A stretch of DNA of 64,000 nucleotides from Ectobius pallidus (GCA_964059195.1 CAXKWD010000005.1:145043686-145107685), one strand, 5' to 3'; shown: positions 13,309 through 25,200, counted from the first letter of the stretch. The notes: generated by a model from the sequence alone, not told the origin. Numbers and translations are program-made.

Positions 13309-13774
13309 TAAGTACCTGTATGTACCCTGATTGGTAAAATCCGTGTAAAATTCTTAGAAGATACCAAATTCGCGTTTCTGCACTCGCAACTGCATTAATT
13401 CAATAAGTTTAACTCTTTTAGAGCTTAATTTGTATGGATTTGTAATCACTCATTAAGTGAATCCGTTTGTGGGCTCTAGATTTTAAATCAATGAAAAAAA
13501 AAATTGAAATTGCTGACTTCCATAAATAATAAGCGTAAAATTCCTCACATTTTATATAAAACGCATTCTATTGGTCTTATATCTCTCTGCGTTAAACAAT
13601 TGTTCGACGTGACACATTTATTCTTCAGTTGCAGTGAAAAGGTTAATGATTGAAGTCGTTGAATTATTTATTGATAAAAATAGAGAAAATCGCAGAACTG
13701 TAGGTTTACTTCTATTTCAGAATATGTTATATCGCATTTAAATTAGGTTACTTACTTACTTTCCCAATTGCAAT

Positions 13775-14243
13775 AAACAATTCCTAAGCAAACTAAAGGA
13801 ATATTATATATTTTATGGAACCCGTAGGTTCATTGCCGCGCTTACCTAAGCCCGCCATTCAACCATATTCTGTGCTAACTCCATCCATCCGTCCCTCGCA
13901 AATCTTACTTTCCTTAAATCTATCCTAATATTGTCCTCCCACCTACGTCTGGTTCTTCCAAGTGACCTCTGTCATTAGGGTCTCTCAGTAAAATAGTTTT
14001 AAGATATGTCTTTCCTCCCCCATGCGCGCAACAAGTCCAGCCCATTTCATCCTCCGTGATGTAATTACCCTTTATATCCGGTGATGAGTACAGGTTATGA
14101 AGCTCGTCATTATGCAGTTTTCTCCAGTCCCGGTTTTCATTTCTATTAGGTCCAAATATTTTCCTAAGCACCTTGTTTTCGAACATTCTCAGATTATGTT
14201 CTTCCCAAAGAGTTAGGGACCATTTTAGATTAGGTTGCAACAT
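13775..14243 (-). pseudogene. RTE-like LINE C-terminal fragment
   Basis: Minus-strand ORF at 14243-13920 includes WEEHNLRMFENKVLRKIFGP, then WRKLHNDELHNLYSSPDIKG, the conserved C-terminal tail of arthropod endonuclease/reverse-transcriptase LINEs, followed by a decayed EDEMGWTCCAHGGGKTYLKT stretch. A 3' UTR tail follows to about 13775. The reverse transcriptase domain itself is missing (5' truncated). Confidence 0.7.
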
Positions 14244-14254
14244 TTGCTAGTATA

Positions 14255-15165
14255 TCATGAAGCAGTGGTTCCTGTATTGGTTTCTGATTTGTCTTCACTT
14301 TTCACGAGAAATGAGTTCCACTTGGTGAGAGTGAAAGTTATTTTATCCGGCTTCCAGTTTTCAAACGACAACAGATGATTCAATGCATTCCACTGCTTTT
14401 CTCTCCTATATGCCATAATAACAGCAATTAGGATGCAGATGTAAATAACAAATGGGAATTGAAGTCGGTACTTCAATATCAGTTACCTTACGGCTGTCGT
14501 TATATTAGAAGAGGAAATAATTAGAATCGAAACACATATGTCTTTTGTCTATTTATGGTCAAAGCACATGTGGCTAGCAGCTATTATCTGTAATTTCTTC
14601 AGGAGACCAAAAGTGTATGACTATTTACTAATACTTAAAATCAATCCTTATAGTGACTTTCTAATATCTATAAATGCTGAATACTTCCCTTAAAAGATCT
14701 CACAAGTAGTTTAATAAGTAATCTAGATTATTATCAGGTTTATTGAAGTATACACAAGATTAACACGAACTTTTTAAAAACTTAGATGAAAATTTCGAAT
14801 AACTACAAACTCTTGGGAGATCACATGGATAAAATAAACGTACTCCAAGGTTTTGACAATTCACTCTAGTGTCATATTCAAGAACACATTTTTTCACTGT
14901 TCTTATGTATGGCAACAGAGTGCTTTGCCAAAATCTTGAAATGCGTTTGACCTAATCGAATGATTGCCCGAGAATTTGTAATATCCACCGGTAAAGTTTT
15001 AAATCATGTTAAAATAAGTGTTGTAATACCGTTGAGCTCGACCAGTAAAATAAAATAAAATGTAACAATCACCTCGGCAATCTTTATTATATGCAGTCCA
15101 GGCCTTTCGACACTTGTATCACCCTCAGGGCATCCTGTCGTGCTGGTGTTGATTCATTAACGATT
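14255..15165. other. no recognised feature
   Basis: Single-copy-like AT-rich sequence. Near 15090-15130, TATGCAGTCCAGGCCTTTCG then ACACTTGTATCACCCTCAGG resembles a retroelement tail, but too little is left for a call. Confidence 0.4.
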
Positions 15166-15395
15166 CTTCTTTTTTACCTGAGTTTTACCTCCCCTTCGTA
15201 GGTACATTTACGCGGACCACGCAGCCCTGGCCTTACAGGACCGCAACTCGTTTGGGAAAGGAGTTTTTTCGTATCACTTACATACTTTTTTTTACTAGAC
15301 AAAGACATGGAGGGCCTTCCCGGATGAGTGATCAGTCCAATACCGGGGCCACCTCCGAGACAACACATGATATCCGTGGTAGTGATGAGCAAATG

Positions 15396-15565
15396 CAAGA
15401 CCAAGACCAAGACCAAGGCGGTCTTGGTCTTGGTCTTGGTATTGCACTCTCAGTCTTGGTCTTGGTCTTGCATAGGTAACCCTGGTCTTGGTCTTGGTCT
15501 CGGTCTTGCATCAGTGGTCTTGGTCTTGGTCTCGGTCTTGCATACTCGGTCTTGGTCTTGTTGCA
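15396..15565. repeat. GGTCTT hexamer array, left end of hAT element
   Basis: A short AAGACC block (15396-15416) is followed by GGTCTTGGTCTT units interrupted by GCATAGG/GCATCAG spacers. Opposed blocks can fold back. Apparent Leu/Val/Gly/Ser-rich ORFs on both strands are products of the repeat. Confidence 0.9.
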
Positions 15566-16074
15566 AGAGTCTTGCAATTTTATTTTATGCATCTTACTGT
15601 GATCTATGGCGTTTACATGATTTAAAGTTACACCGATTACATGTGTGTTATTGCTTGCGAAAGTAACGAAAGCTAATTGCTTTTAGTTGCTTTGACTATG
15701 TAAACAGTAAAGTGATGTCACACTGTTTGCCGGAATGTCCATGGTGATATAAGCTAGAACAGTAAACCTTGAGTGTAAGTTTAAATATTCTCTGTTATTC
15801 TATTGCAGAACTTTAAACCCAAAATCCACGAGATGCTAACACTATTTGAGAGTGTAAAATTATGAATATTATATTGTAAAGTTTCAAATTGAACGTCTGT
15901 GGAGACAAGAAGTAATATTAACAAGATGTGTATGATACATAACGGCTAGATATATAAGTATTCATGAACCACAGATTATTGTCTCTGTTGGACATTACAT
16001 TACAATATTATAGGAGAAAACTTAGAGCAATCATAGGAGAAAGATTCCATCTGGCGCTGTGAATTGAACTCCGG

Positions 16075-16120
16075 CTTAGCTCAGTTAGTAGAGCATTGGT
16101 GCGAATAGCCAAAGGTCTCA
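16075..16120 (+). repeat. tRNA-like 5' fragment
   Basis: CCGGCTTAGCTCAGTTAGTA followed by GAGCATTGGTGCGAATAGCC resembles the acceptor, D-arm and anticodon-arm half of a tRNA with an A box. No T-arm or 3' acceptor stem follows, so it is a truncated tRNA or SINE head, not a gene. Confidence 0.5.
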
Positions 16121-16808
16121 TACAATACATAATCTTCACACTGATTTAATTCTGTAGTGTGTCTTCCCATATACCCGGAACATATCTTTTCATAAATATG
16201 TGACATTTACAGTTTTACCCTTGTAAATCGGAAGCAATTTTATTTATAACGCGTTTCTCCAAACTTACTTGAAACGTGCCTGATTGTTAAACTTAAAGTT
16301 TAAGTGTTACTAATTATCATCTCCTTTTCCTTAGATCATAATATACCTTTTACATAGATTGCGCATCTTTCCTGTAACATAATTAGTTCCTTCTGCTACC
16401 AAACCCTCTGTCTATTATTTAAAGTCACGTTCAGTCTTCCTGGGAAAATAAACCTTCGCTTTGAGATCCTCTTTAAGAAATTTGGTCTTCCAAGAACGTG
16501 CTTTTTCACAATACGTACGTATTTACCAAGACTTATTCATACCCATCACCATTTTATAATAAAGCAATTACCTTAACTATTCAATATTCAACTAATTCAT
16601 TTAATCTACTGTACTTAATCATTATTACAATCAAAAATCACCTTCTATCTAATAAATTCCATATCAATTTTATATGTGAGAGTAGGCTAGGAATATTATT
16701 GATAGGTGTGAAAAAGGATATCATCGTTAATGAAATAGGCTACTGAGCATGTTAATAGGAGTTTTAAGTTACAGGGACTGATTAAAGTTTCAAACCCTCA
16801 GTCATAGG

Positions 16809-17008
16809 TCGCCCCATGGCTGAGTGGATAGACCGTTCGCCCTCCACCGCTGGGACCCGGGATCGGATCTCGATGGATCAATGTGAAATTTGTGATGGAC
16901 AAAGTGGGGTCGGGGCAGATTTTCTCGGGGTGCTCCTGTTTCCCCTGGCATATCTCATTCCATCGTTGCTCCATTCATCATAGTATGACCATTTGGTTGT
17001 AATAACGA
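16809..17008 (+). mobile_element. tRNA-derived SINE (family B)
   Basis: Head CCATGGCTGAGTGGATAGAC (box A-like) and GGGATCGGATCTC (box B-like), then a body with GTGGGGTCGGGGCAGATTTT and CTCGGGGTGCTCCTGTTTCC. It shares the body with a truncated copy at 10664-10845. Lies inside the hAT-like element. Confidence 0.7.
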
Positions 17009-17564
17009 ATTATTATAGATCCTCAGTCATAGCTTTCTTTTAACCCAGTGAGAGGTTAGAGAAACTAGTTATTGAATAACTGTATGGCAGAATTTATTTA
17101 TATTGTACGCAAAATGAAATTTCATATATGGCTTAGGGCCTTTGTTACATCTGTTTGCCTTTCGTACCATAACACTAGAGAACTATTGCAATTAAACATT
17201 TTAAAAATGAATATGGAGTGTTTATCGTGAATTTAACTCCCACCAATTGAAGGAACTAGCTGTCTGGAATGCCATTCAGGGAAATCCGTCAGATTAATTG
17301 TTAGTTTTCATTGCAGTAATTTGTTTATCGTAATGGTGAGAGAGGTTGTATACAGATTTCATATGTATTATTTGAATGGTGCGCTCGTTTTTGGATACGG
17401 ACAGTGTTACGCACCGGGTCTGCTCTCATTGGTTACCGCACGATGAAGCAACCTCTATGTTATAGGCCCACTAGCCTTGGGACTACCCGGCTAGCGACTC
17501 TGCGGCGCCTTTGAGTAGCGGTCGCTGCATACACAACGGGGCTTTATAAAACTTTTTCAAATGC

Positions 17565-17757
17565 AAGACTGCAAGAGTCTTGCAGTTAGGTCTTGTTCTT
17601 GCCAGAGTCTTGTAGGGTTGGTCTTGGTCTTGGTCTCGGTCTTGCATGGTCGGTCTTGGTCTTGGTCTTGCTAACGCTGATGCGGTCTTGGTCTTGGTCT
17701 CGGTCTTGCATTTTCTGCAAGACCAAGACCAAGACTGCAAGACCAAGACTGGTCTCG
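17565..17757. repeat. GGTCTT hexamer array, right end of hAT element
   Basis: GGTCTTGGTCTTGGTCTC units followed by an AAGACC block near 17717-17750, the mirror image of the left end. Spacers contain CTTGCA as in the left array. Confidence 0.9.
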
Positions 17758-18082
17758 CTCATCACTAATCCGTGGCCATATGGGCCTAAAGTTACCCGAT
17801 ATTCCTCTCATAGGTGAGGAAAAACTCCGGAAAACCCCGAAAAAACCCACCTAGGTAACTTGTCCCGATCAAGATTCGAACCCTGGCCCTATGAACGCAT
17901 CTCCTGCGCCACAGTGGTGGACTCATTAAGGATTAAAAATTGAAATGACTTGTAGACTTGTCATATTGATACAATAATTAAAATCTTTACAAGGTTTCGA
18001 AAACTAATATTTGCATGCTTTACAACTTTTCTCTTCTTCTGGAGTCGTCCCCTTAGGCATATAAATTATATTGCTTTCCACT

Positions 18083-18280
18083 CAGGCGGCTCGGGTTCGA
18101 TTCCCGGCCGGGTTGGGGATTTTTCAGTTTTTACAGGTTCTGGACTGGGTGTTTGTGTTTTGTCCCTAGGTTTAAGTGTTAGGTAGGGGACTAGCGCACC
18201 CCGGAAACAAATCCGTCGTGAATATCCCCCTAAGGGATCTCCAGAGGTCGTTCGCGACCCGGTAGGACTATTTTATGTAT
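18083..18280 (+). mobile_element. tRNA-derived SINE (family E)
   Basis: Box B GGGTTCGATTCCCGGCCGGG followed by a body with CTGGACTGGGTGTTTGTGTT, GGGGACTAGCGCACCCCGG and TCGCGACCCGGTAGGA. The A-box side is poorly preserved. Single copy in the window. Confidence 0.55.
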
Positions 18281-18569
18281 GTACGAAAGAATTATTGCTT
18301 TATACGTAGCCTACCTTGTATATTGTGATTGCATAGGTACAATGAAAGTTACTAGTGAAAAATGACACAGTTGGATGGATGCTATTAGACGGTTATGTCA
18401 GAGTTATCGCATAAGTAAATAGTAAACAATTATCTAACCTAGTCTTAAGTGTTTGTTGACAAGATATTAAGTGTTTCTCATTCTTCAGCAGTTTAGAACA
18501 ACATTACCTAGGTACTTATGTGGTCATATTTGATGAATGATAAATTCAATGAACATGTAGTTTTTGGAA

Positions 18570-18650
18570 TCGTGGTAGAGGGGAAGAGAACATCTGATGT
18601 TATTATCTCTACCAGGCTAAATAAATAAATAAAATAAAATAAGTTCCAAT
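18570..18650 (+). repeat. LINE-type 3' tail
   Basis: GGTAGAGGGGAAGAGAACAT, CTACCAGGCTAAATAAATAA and then (AATAAA)n. Same design as the tail at 12.6 kb. Confidence 0.45.
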
Positions 18651-18789
18651 CCATTCCTCAGTTTTATAGAGAAAAACACCAAAATACTGCATTTTCTAAT
18701 GGTAACCTCAATCAAAATAACGATACAATAAAAGGCATTTAATATAAAATCTATCAAATTATATTAATTATACGCAAAACCACTACCCT

Positions 18790-19510
18790 TAGAAACATTT
18801 ATTTAACAACAATAAAATCAGATAAACCGATATAACAAAGTACCAGAATGCTTTTGTTTAATCAGTGATAATTGCAATATGATATACAATTTTTTTGTAC
18901 TCTATCTCCGAGTTCAGCTCCAGATCGATTCATTAAGCAGGGCTTGCGGAAGAACAAAGGTCTAAAGTTTGATACTTAACCTTAATTCATACTTGTATAC
19001 ACTGATATAAGAAATTCTTAAGATATGTGAACATTTCACAAAATGCAATGGCAAAGAACTCCGTTTAATGTACGTAGGCCTAATTATTTCACAGTAATAT
19101 ACCTTCTGTACATGACAGTATTTGTATAGTAGCCTACTCATTTCAACTTGATCAATGAAGTAAAGAAACACATGTTTCCAATGCAGCCATTGGAGTCAAG
19201 GCTCTCAATGATTAGAAACGCGACATTGTAGTATAGGCCTAGTCATGATTTCCCCTTTAAAACGCACTTTACCTTTAATTAGTCGTTACTCCGGTACCGG
19301 TCAACCTATTTGGTCCAAAATAAATAGGCTTCTTGCCATGGGCATTATAAATGCATAAATCAAGTTTCATGAAAATCCGATTAAGCTTATTTGAGTTATC
19401 GCGCGTACAGAAACACGGACGGACAGACAAACAGACGGACAGACAGGCAGACAGACAGCTTACCGTAGGCGTTAGTAGGTCTGAGAATCTTGCGGGATTG
19501 ATACAAAAAA
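18790..19510 (+). repeat. dispersed repeat family R, copy 1
   Basis: Shares CAGAATGCTTTTGTTTAATC, CCAGATCGATTCATTAAGCA, CTCCGGTACCGGTCAACC and TCAAGTTTCATGAAAATCCG with copies at 24.3 and 56.9 kb, same strand and same order. It ends in a GACA-rich microsatellite (19416-19458). Class unknown, no coding capacity. Confidence 0.6.
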
Positions 19511-19771
19511 TAATGATTTATGCACTGGCCGGACAGTGTTAACTAGTTGTACTTCTATAAGTCAGTGCATCATTACGCCTTGGCATTTAGAAGATGCATT
19601 AAATCTCGGTGAGACATTTCGAAAGAAGAGCACATGTTTTCGGTTTCCACTTCTTACGTAAAATACCCCATTCTATTTATTACTTCAGGAATAGGTTCAG
19701 GAGAGAAGTTTCTCATATACACTCTCACGTCTATAATAGGTTCTATTATTCTGCGTCTGCGTGTACTACAT

Positions 19772-20081
19772 CAGGGGTGTCCACCCCCCCCCGTAGCTTC
19801 ATGACTCACCCCCTCCAATTTCATGAAAAGTACCCTCCTTACAAATAATGGAATAACAGTAAGCTTGTTCTCTAAAACAACTTATTATTTATTTTGTAAT
19901 TTAAAAAATGCCAATTGAAAAAAAGTATGTTTAAGAATTCTAAAGAATTAGAAGAGGTTTTTATTATCTTTTGAAGTTATAAAATTTGACCATTTTTTAA
20001 ACACATAAAATGCTAATTTTGCAATAATTTTCAAACCCTCCCTCCCCCAGAAATTTATATGGCACACTCTGGGCACCCCTG
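19772..20081. mobile_element. hAT-like MITE
   Basis: Termini CAGGGGTGTCCA and TGGGCACCCCTG are inverted repeats of hAT type. ACTACAT lies directly outside both ends (19765-19771 and 20082-20088), a 7-base match to the expected 8-base duplication. 310 bp with no ORF. Confidence 0.7.
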
Positions 20082-20257
20082 ACTACATGATGTATTAGCT
20101 GCTTTATCTTGTTGAACTTATGAAAGGTGGAACATTTCCAAATTTAACAGCATTTCCCAGGTTATAAAATATAGTTGTGTATGCTTTCACATACCTTTTT
20201 TATATTCATCTTGCCTACCCTACTTCCTTCTACTGTAGTGTTCAGCAAGCGTATGTA

Positions 20258-20455
20258 TGATCGGGATAGCTCAGGTGTTCGTATTGAAAAGGTTGAGTTC
20301 CAACCCCATAGCCGGCCTATTTGAGTTTTTTTTTTTCATGGTTTCCCCAGCAAATTACAGATTGGATTTTCACTTATCATGAACCTTTCCCGCTATTTCA
20401 TCCTATGTTATCACAATCATCAAAATTGAAAATCAGTTTAAATTATCAGAAGCCA
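20258..20455 (+). mobile_element. SINE family C, diverged copy
   Basis: tRNA-like start GGGATAGCTCAGGTGTTCGT and GAGTTCCAACCCC, then TTTCATGGTTTCCCCAGCAA and TATCATGAACC as in the copy at 62.8 kb. Internal T-run expansion at 20328-20337. Confidence 0.6.
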
Positions 20456-20879
20456 TAACACACCATCTGTAGAAATCAAATGTACCGGTATTTCAGTAAT
20501 TGCTTGACCTTCTGGTATACCCAAAAATATCCCAGCACGTTGTATGACATCGCTGTTGAAACGTGTATGACTATGACTGAAAAAAGTGGTGATTATCACA
20601 TTTACAACAAACATAAACTTCTATTCTCACTACTATAAAACGTTGTACTCCAAAAATGAAGTTTCAAAAAAAGAATTCTAATTTTTAGGTTAACGTTTGA
20701 CACCAGTAGGCTTTTTCCTAAAAAAAAGCTATATTTGCTTTTATTTGCCTACTTTTTATGTCCTCTTTGTTTAGGTGACATAACTTATTTAGGAATCGAC
20801 ATCCCCCATTCACTTTTCTCCAGTTCTTTAATATTCCTGAACTAGTGGCTAGTGCCGTTCAACAGCGATATATTCATAT

Positions 20880-21145
20880 AGATTAACCAGATATCGCTCT
20901 ATATGGTGTGCTGTCAGTTTGTGGGGACCATAAAATGTGGAGCATGGTGGCAGAGGAATGTTGTGCTCTGCAGGGAAGACCCCAGGGGCTGTGTGTTAAA
21001 AGGGAAAGCAAGGGTTGTCGCCAGGCAGGCAGCAGGTTGCCGGCAAGTGAAAGTCAGAGCAGGCGAATGCACAGTAGCTGTTCAAAGAACCGGTCAGCTG
21101 GTCCTCTCTTTCTCACGCACACATGCCTTGCCACGGAGATAGGAA
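20880..21145 (+). other. G+C-rich island of unknown nature
   Basis: Clearly richer in G and C than its surroundings (GCCAGGCAGGCAGCAGGTTG, GGGAAGACCCCAGGGGCTGT). Two overlapping 80-codon frames are open but resemble nothing known. It could be an exon, a repeat fragment or a promoter-proximal island. Confidence 0.3.
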
Positions 21146-21277
21146 TTTAAATCCATATTGAGGAATTTCTCGTAGTACTTATGCTGAGTTCTGGTACAGA
21201 AGCTATTACATTATTGACTTATATACGATACAGTTTTACTATATACACTTTCGACGAATATCTTGAAATGTTAATTT

Positions 21278-21914
21278 TAGGGATGGGTCGATACCAGCTT
21301 TTCTCGATATTCGATACTCTATACCGATACATGATTTTATCCTCGATACTTCGATACTCGGTGCCGTCAACATTTTCAGTTTCAATAAATAGGTACATTA
21401 AAAATTAAAAGTTGAGAGAACTGTGTAATACCAACAAAATTAATTAAGTGTGCATGTTTAATGAGACAAAATTTAATATAATCAGTGTCCTATAATTATT
21501 TTTAAACTCTACATTAAAACTAAAACTAGTTTTTGAAAAAGTCCACTTACAAGTTTTTATTCAAAAATTACAATGGGGTTTGGACAGTCAGCTTGCTTGT
21601 TGGTTGTTATTGAAACGTTTGACAGAAAACTAAATAATTAAGAATCTCTTCTGTTTGGATTTTAAAAGTAGGAAAGTCTTTATTTATGACTAGACAAAAG
21701 TCACAGAATGGTTTTCTCCATTTCAAGGAGAAATAGAAGTGTATATTTAGTAGACTACTAAAAGCAGAAAAAAAGATACCGCATTTCCTTAAATTGCAGA
21801 ATTACCAGAGTATTGAAAAATTACCGAGCGAGATTTCTGAAGTATCGCTCGATGCCGATACCATGCAAGTATCGAGAGTATCGAGGTATCGAAAGTATCG
21901 AGAAACCATCTCTA
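21278..21914. mobile_element. hAT-like element with subterminal TATCGA repeats
   Basis: The left end TAGGGATGGGTCGATACC and reversed right end TAGAGATGGTTTCTCGATAC are inverted repeats. Flanks GTTAATTT (21270-21277) and GATAATTT (21915-21922) match at 7 of 8 bases. CGATA/TATCG words are clustered within about 100 bp of each end and absent from the middle. 637 bp, non-coding. Confidence 0.8.
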
Positions 21915-21929
21915 GATAATTTCAAAACT

Positions 21930-22750
21930 GAGTTCAGCGTGCTTTGCCTTAAGACTTTTGAATGATATATTATAACAGGATATTTTATGCATTGTATATT
22001 TTCACTCTGTAATGAAGTATAAAATCATTTGGGGACAGCTCTTCCTGTAGGGGAAATATATATATAATTAGAAAAATGAGCAATGAAAATAATATGTGGA
22101 GAGAAAAAGAGAATCATGTAAACATTTTTTTTTGAAAACTAAAAATACCAGTACTAACTTTTTCGAGGGAATATATGTACTCTATTATGTGTTATATAAT
22201 GGATTATATTGAGAGATTTCAAACTAATTACAGTGTTAATGGATTTAGAAGCATGAATGATTTAAATAGACTAATTAAATAATTAAAGATCTTCCAGAAG
22301 GGCGCTCAGTACTCTGCAGTACAGATATATAATAAGCTTCCAATAACATTACATTACCGTATTAGGCCTATATAGCAAATGCCAATCTTTTAAAAGATCT
22401 CTCAAGGAATTTTTAATAACTCACAGCTTTTTCAATATGGTGGAATATTTCCGGCTTGAATAACTTTACTGTATATATAAGATGCTTGTATATTTTGATC
22501 ATTCATGTTCTATAAACTTGAGCTTGACTCAAGATGATATGTAGAAAGAGATATCTACAACTACATGATGCATAATACATTGCCGCTAATGGGCTGGAAA
22601 TTTAAACCTATTGTGTTGAACTTCTATTATTTCGAGGTATACCGGTATAGCTTTGGAGCATGAGCTGCCTTGTCATATTATTTTAATATGCAGTCTAAAC
22701 AGTTATAGTCTTCAGGGAAGGAATTTACTGTAGATCATAGACATACATTT
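21930..22750. other. no recognised feature
   Basis: AT-rich, no ORF of note, no repeat shared with the rest of the window. Confidence 0.45.
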
Positions 22751-22754
22751 TTAA

Positions 22755-22950
22755 CCAGGCAAGGGTATGTAGAGCTTCCCCGGATGAGTGACCAGCCCAA
22801 TGCCGGGGCAACAGTCGTACACACACATAATATCCGAGGACCACAAGGTACTAAAATTTCCCGACATTCGTCTTACAGGTGAGGAGAAACAACCCCACCC
22901 AGGAAACCTGTCCCGGTTATCGAACCCTTTTCCCGCAGCGTAAGGGGAGT
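22755..22950 (-). mobile_element. SINE family D, partial copy
   Basis: Plus strand reads CCCCGGATGAGTGACCAGCC, CCAATGCCGGGGCAAC and CTTACAGGTGAGGAGAAAC in the same order as the 25.2-kb copy. Its 3' tail part is missing or too diverged. Confidence 0.65.
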
Positions 22951-22979
22951 GATGGAGATGTCTTAAAATTCTTTCATGG

Positions 22980-24290
22980 GTAAAAAGCAACTATTTTATA
23001 TAAAAGTATAATGGAAATATAAAATATAATTTTTCAACTCTCAGGGCCTATATAACCTCTTATATTTTGTTTAAATGAAACTAATTTTATTTTTGACAGT
23101 TTTTAACATTCAATAATTGTACTGAATATTATATATTCTATTATCTTAGCTTTAAAAAAAAAAAAACTCATTACCCAATATGAAAATTGTTGACAATTTT
23201 CACAATAATTAAGTCACCAGCCGTGCAAAGGGTGAACAAGCTATTTAATTTACATACAGTATCAAATGGCATAACGATGGTGATTTTTTAATCGTTTAGC
23301 GACTTTTTAAAATATAATCTTTAGAAGATTTAAATGGATTTTTATTAAAAGGCCTCAACATTGAAAAACTCTTAAAGAGACGTTATGAATATTGAAAGGC
23401 AGAGTCTCAAGTAAAAAAAATGAGCAAAAGTATTTGGTTTATGTATTGTTAATTTTATTGATCTGTAAAATACTTGGCCAGCCTGATACGGGACTGATAT
23501 CTCCTCGATTAGTCAAGAAAACACGCTGTTTCTAGCTCGTACTGGAATATTTTCCAGAAGTACATGTTAATACCATGATTTATGAACAGCTGTGTAATAG
23601 AGTAGCTTTTACCCGCATCGGTGATGTCATTTTATTTATGTTGTGGATGCCAACGGCCAATTCTCGATTTCTAGTAGGTGTGTGATAGGAATTCGAGGAA
23701 TGGAGAAAACGTTTATATTAATTAAATTCACTTGCATTCCGACAGGCGGAACCAACTCCTCCTTTACCCTCAAACAATTTCAGCCACAGCGTTGATACAA
23801 TCCGAGCGTATATTCCGCTATCGTTAGCAATAGGATTTAATGGAGGGCTTCGTATGACAAATATGTTTCAGCAAGTTACTCGAGTAGAGTCGATAATTCG
23901 AGGTGGATGGGATCGAGACTACCTCGAAAACTACAAAAAAAAAAAAAAAAAAAAAAAAAGACTCGCGAGATTAAACAAAAAAAAAAAAAAAAACCTATGT
24001 CTACGAAAAAATTATTTAGTCGAGCTTATTTTAAAAATAAAAACTACTCAATAAAAAAAATTGCAAAGCCGATTTGGATAATTGGAAAACAAAATACAGT
24101 TTCATTACATTTTAAATATGCACCAAGTAGACAGGCGTACGTCAGGCCAACTAAGGGCCAGCTCGATTTTATAAATTGAAGTCCAAGGGTGAAATTATAA
24201 CCCACAAAGTGTTGACAGTTATAAAATGTAAGTACAGTATTATTTCTATTATCCGGATACATTGGGACCAGACCCGATCCGGATTGCCAA
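22980..24290. other. no gene; A-homopolymer patches
   Basis: Contains A runs at 23936-23959 and 23979-23992 that create Lys-rich spurious ORFs. Otherwise AT-rich sequence without recognisable features. Confidence 0.5.
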
Positions 24291-24640
24291 ATGTGCGGTT
24301 AATAGGATAATCCATGAGAAAAATCATCTACAAAATAGGCCTATATATATTGCAACTTCCAAAGCTGTATATGAACACTATAAAACAATATGTTGCCATG
24401 AGAACTGATTTTTCATTTGATAAATTCTTTCTAATATATTACCATGAAATAGGCACTAAATTGGAAATTACTCCGGTACCGGTCAACCGAATTAGTCCAA
24501 TATCAATAGGCTTCTTTTGATGGACGTTTTAAATGTTTATACCAAGTTTCATGAAAATCCGATAAAGCGTATTTGAGTTACAGCGATTACAGATACCCGT
24601 CTCCCACACAATCTCATAAAGTACCATTCTGGCACTTAAT
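24290..24640 (+). repeat. dispersed repeat family R, copy 2
   Basis: Contains TTGCAACTTCCAAAGCTGTA, CTCCGGTACCGGTCAACCGA, AAGTTTCATGAAAATCCGAT and a terminal TCATAAAGTACCATTCTGGC, also found in copy 3. The upstream third of the family is absent here. Confidence 0.6.
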
Positions 24641-25200
24641 AATCTCCGTTCTTATTTGGATATTGTGTTTCTGAACAATAGTGAATGTAGTAATTGTCCA
24701 GGCAGTAAATAGAGCATTAAAACCAGACTCATTGAGAAGAGCAGGCCATGAGGCTACTGTGCCATGGGATACAGTCACTGCTCGCATTGGCACAATGAAC
24801 CCCTGGAAGTCTCAAGATCTCCATGTTTCGCTTGAAGAATCACTTCGGACACATCCACTATGAATTACCGGAGTTACAGTGAACTCCTGCCATGAATCTT
24901 CAGGTCTTAAGCGGTTCAGATGCGGTTGAGGAATCTTCTCGCTTTATGCTTCGGTACGTTTTGCATTTCTAAACTGAAGATTTTCACGGTTCTTGCCGAG
25001 ATCGCAATAAATAAATCTAGGTACGCTTTCATGAGGTTAACTGTGTAAATGATAAATTTAATATTTCATTCAGCCTTTCTGAAGACAAGACTGGAAGGAC
25101 ATAACCGAAATGCGCTGGTAGGCTAGTGTTTTATTAAAACAGGTTAAAACTTTTGATATATTATAATCATAATGATAAACTTAATAGTAGAGTACACTAC
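24641..25200. other. unrecognised sequence with one 60-codon frame
   Basis: 24681-24863 is open and slightly richer in G+C. Its translation matches no family I recognise. Confidence 0.35.

Larger units (their letters stand above)
15380..17767. mobile_element. hAT-like element with subterminal GGTCTT arrays
   Basis: Terminal inverted repeats TAGTGATGAGC and GCTCATCACTA are flanked by a perfect 8-bp duplication ATCCGTGG (15372-15379 and 17768-17775), as expected of hAT transposition. Both ends carry GGTCTT/AAGACC hexamer arrays in opposite orientation (15396-15565 and 17575-17755). The 2.4-kb interior has no transposase ORF; it carries a tRNA-like fragment and a second SINE. Non-autonomous. 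Confidence 0.85.
15166..17930 (-). mobile_element. tRNA-derived SINE (family D) split by a hAT-like insertion
   Basis: The 3' part lies at 15166-15379 and the 5' head at 17768-17930, both on the minus strand, interrupted by the element at 15380-17767. The head ends with a box-B-like AGGGTTCGAATC and lies beside a GTGGCGCAGG box-A-like stretch. Outer flanks ATTCATTAACGATT (from 15152) and ACTCATTAAGGATT (from 17931) look like a diverged target duplication. Full copy of the family: 25212-25652. Confidence 0.75.

Noticed and set aside
15252..15666. Several 75-112 codon frames rich in Leu/Val/Gly or Arg/Pro/Asp/Gln
   Set aside because: Translations of the GGTCTT hexamer array on both strands, not genes.
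16075..16120. Possible tRNA gene
   Set aside because: Only the 5' half is tRNA-like; no T-arm or acceptor 3' strand follows.
23854..24179. Lys-rich ORFs
   Set aside because: Created by A homopolymers at 23936-23992.
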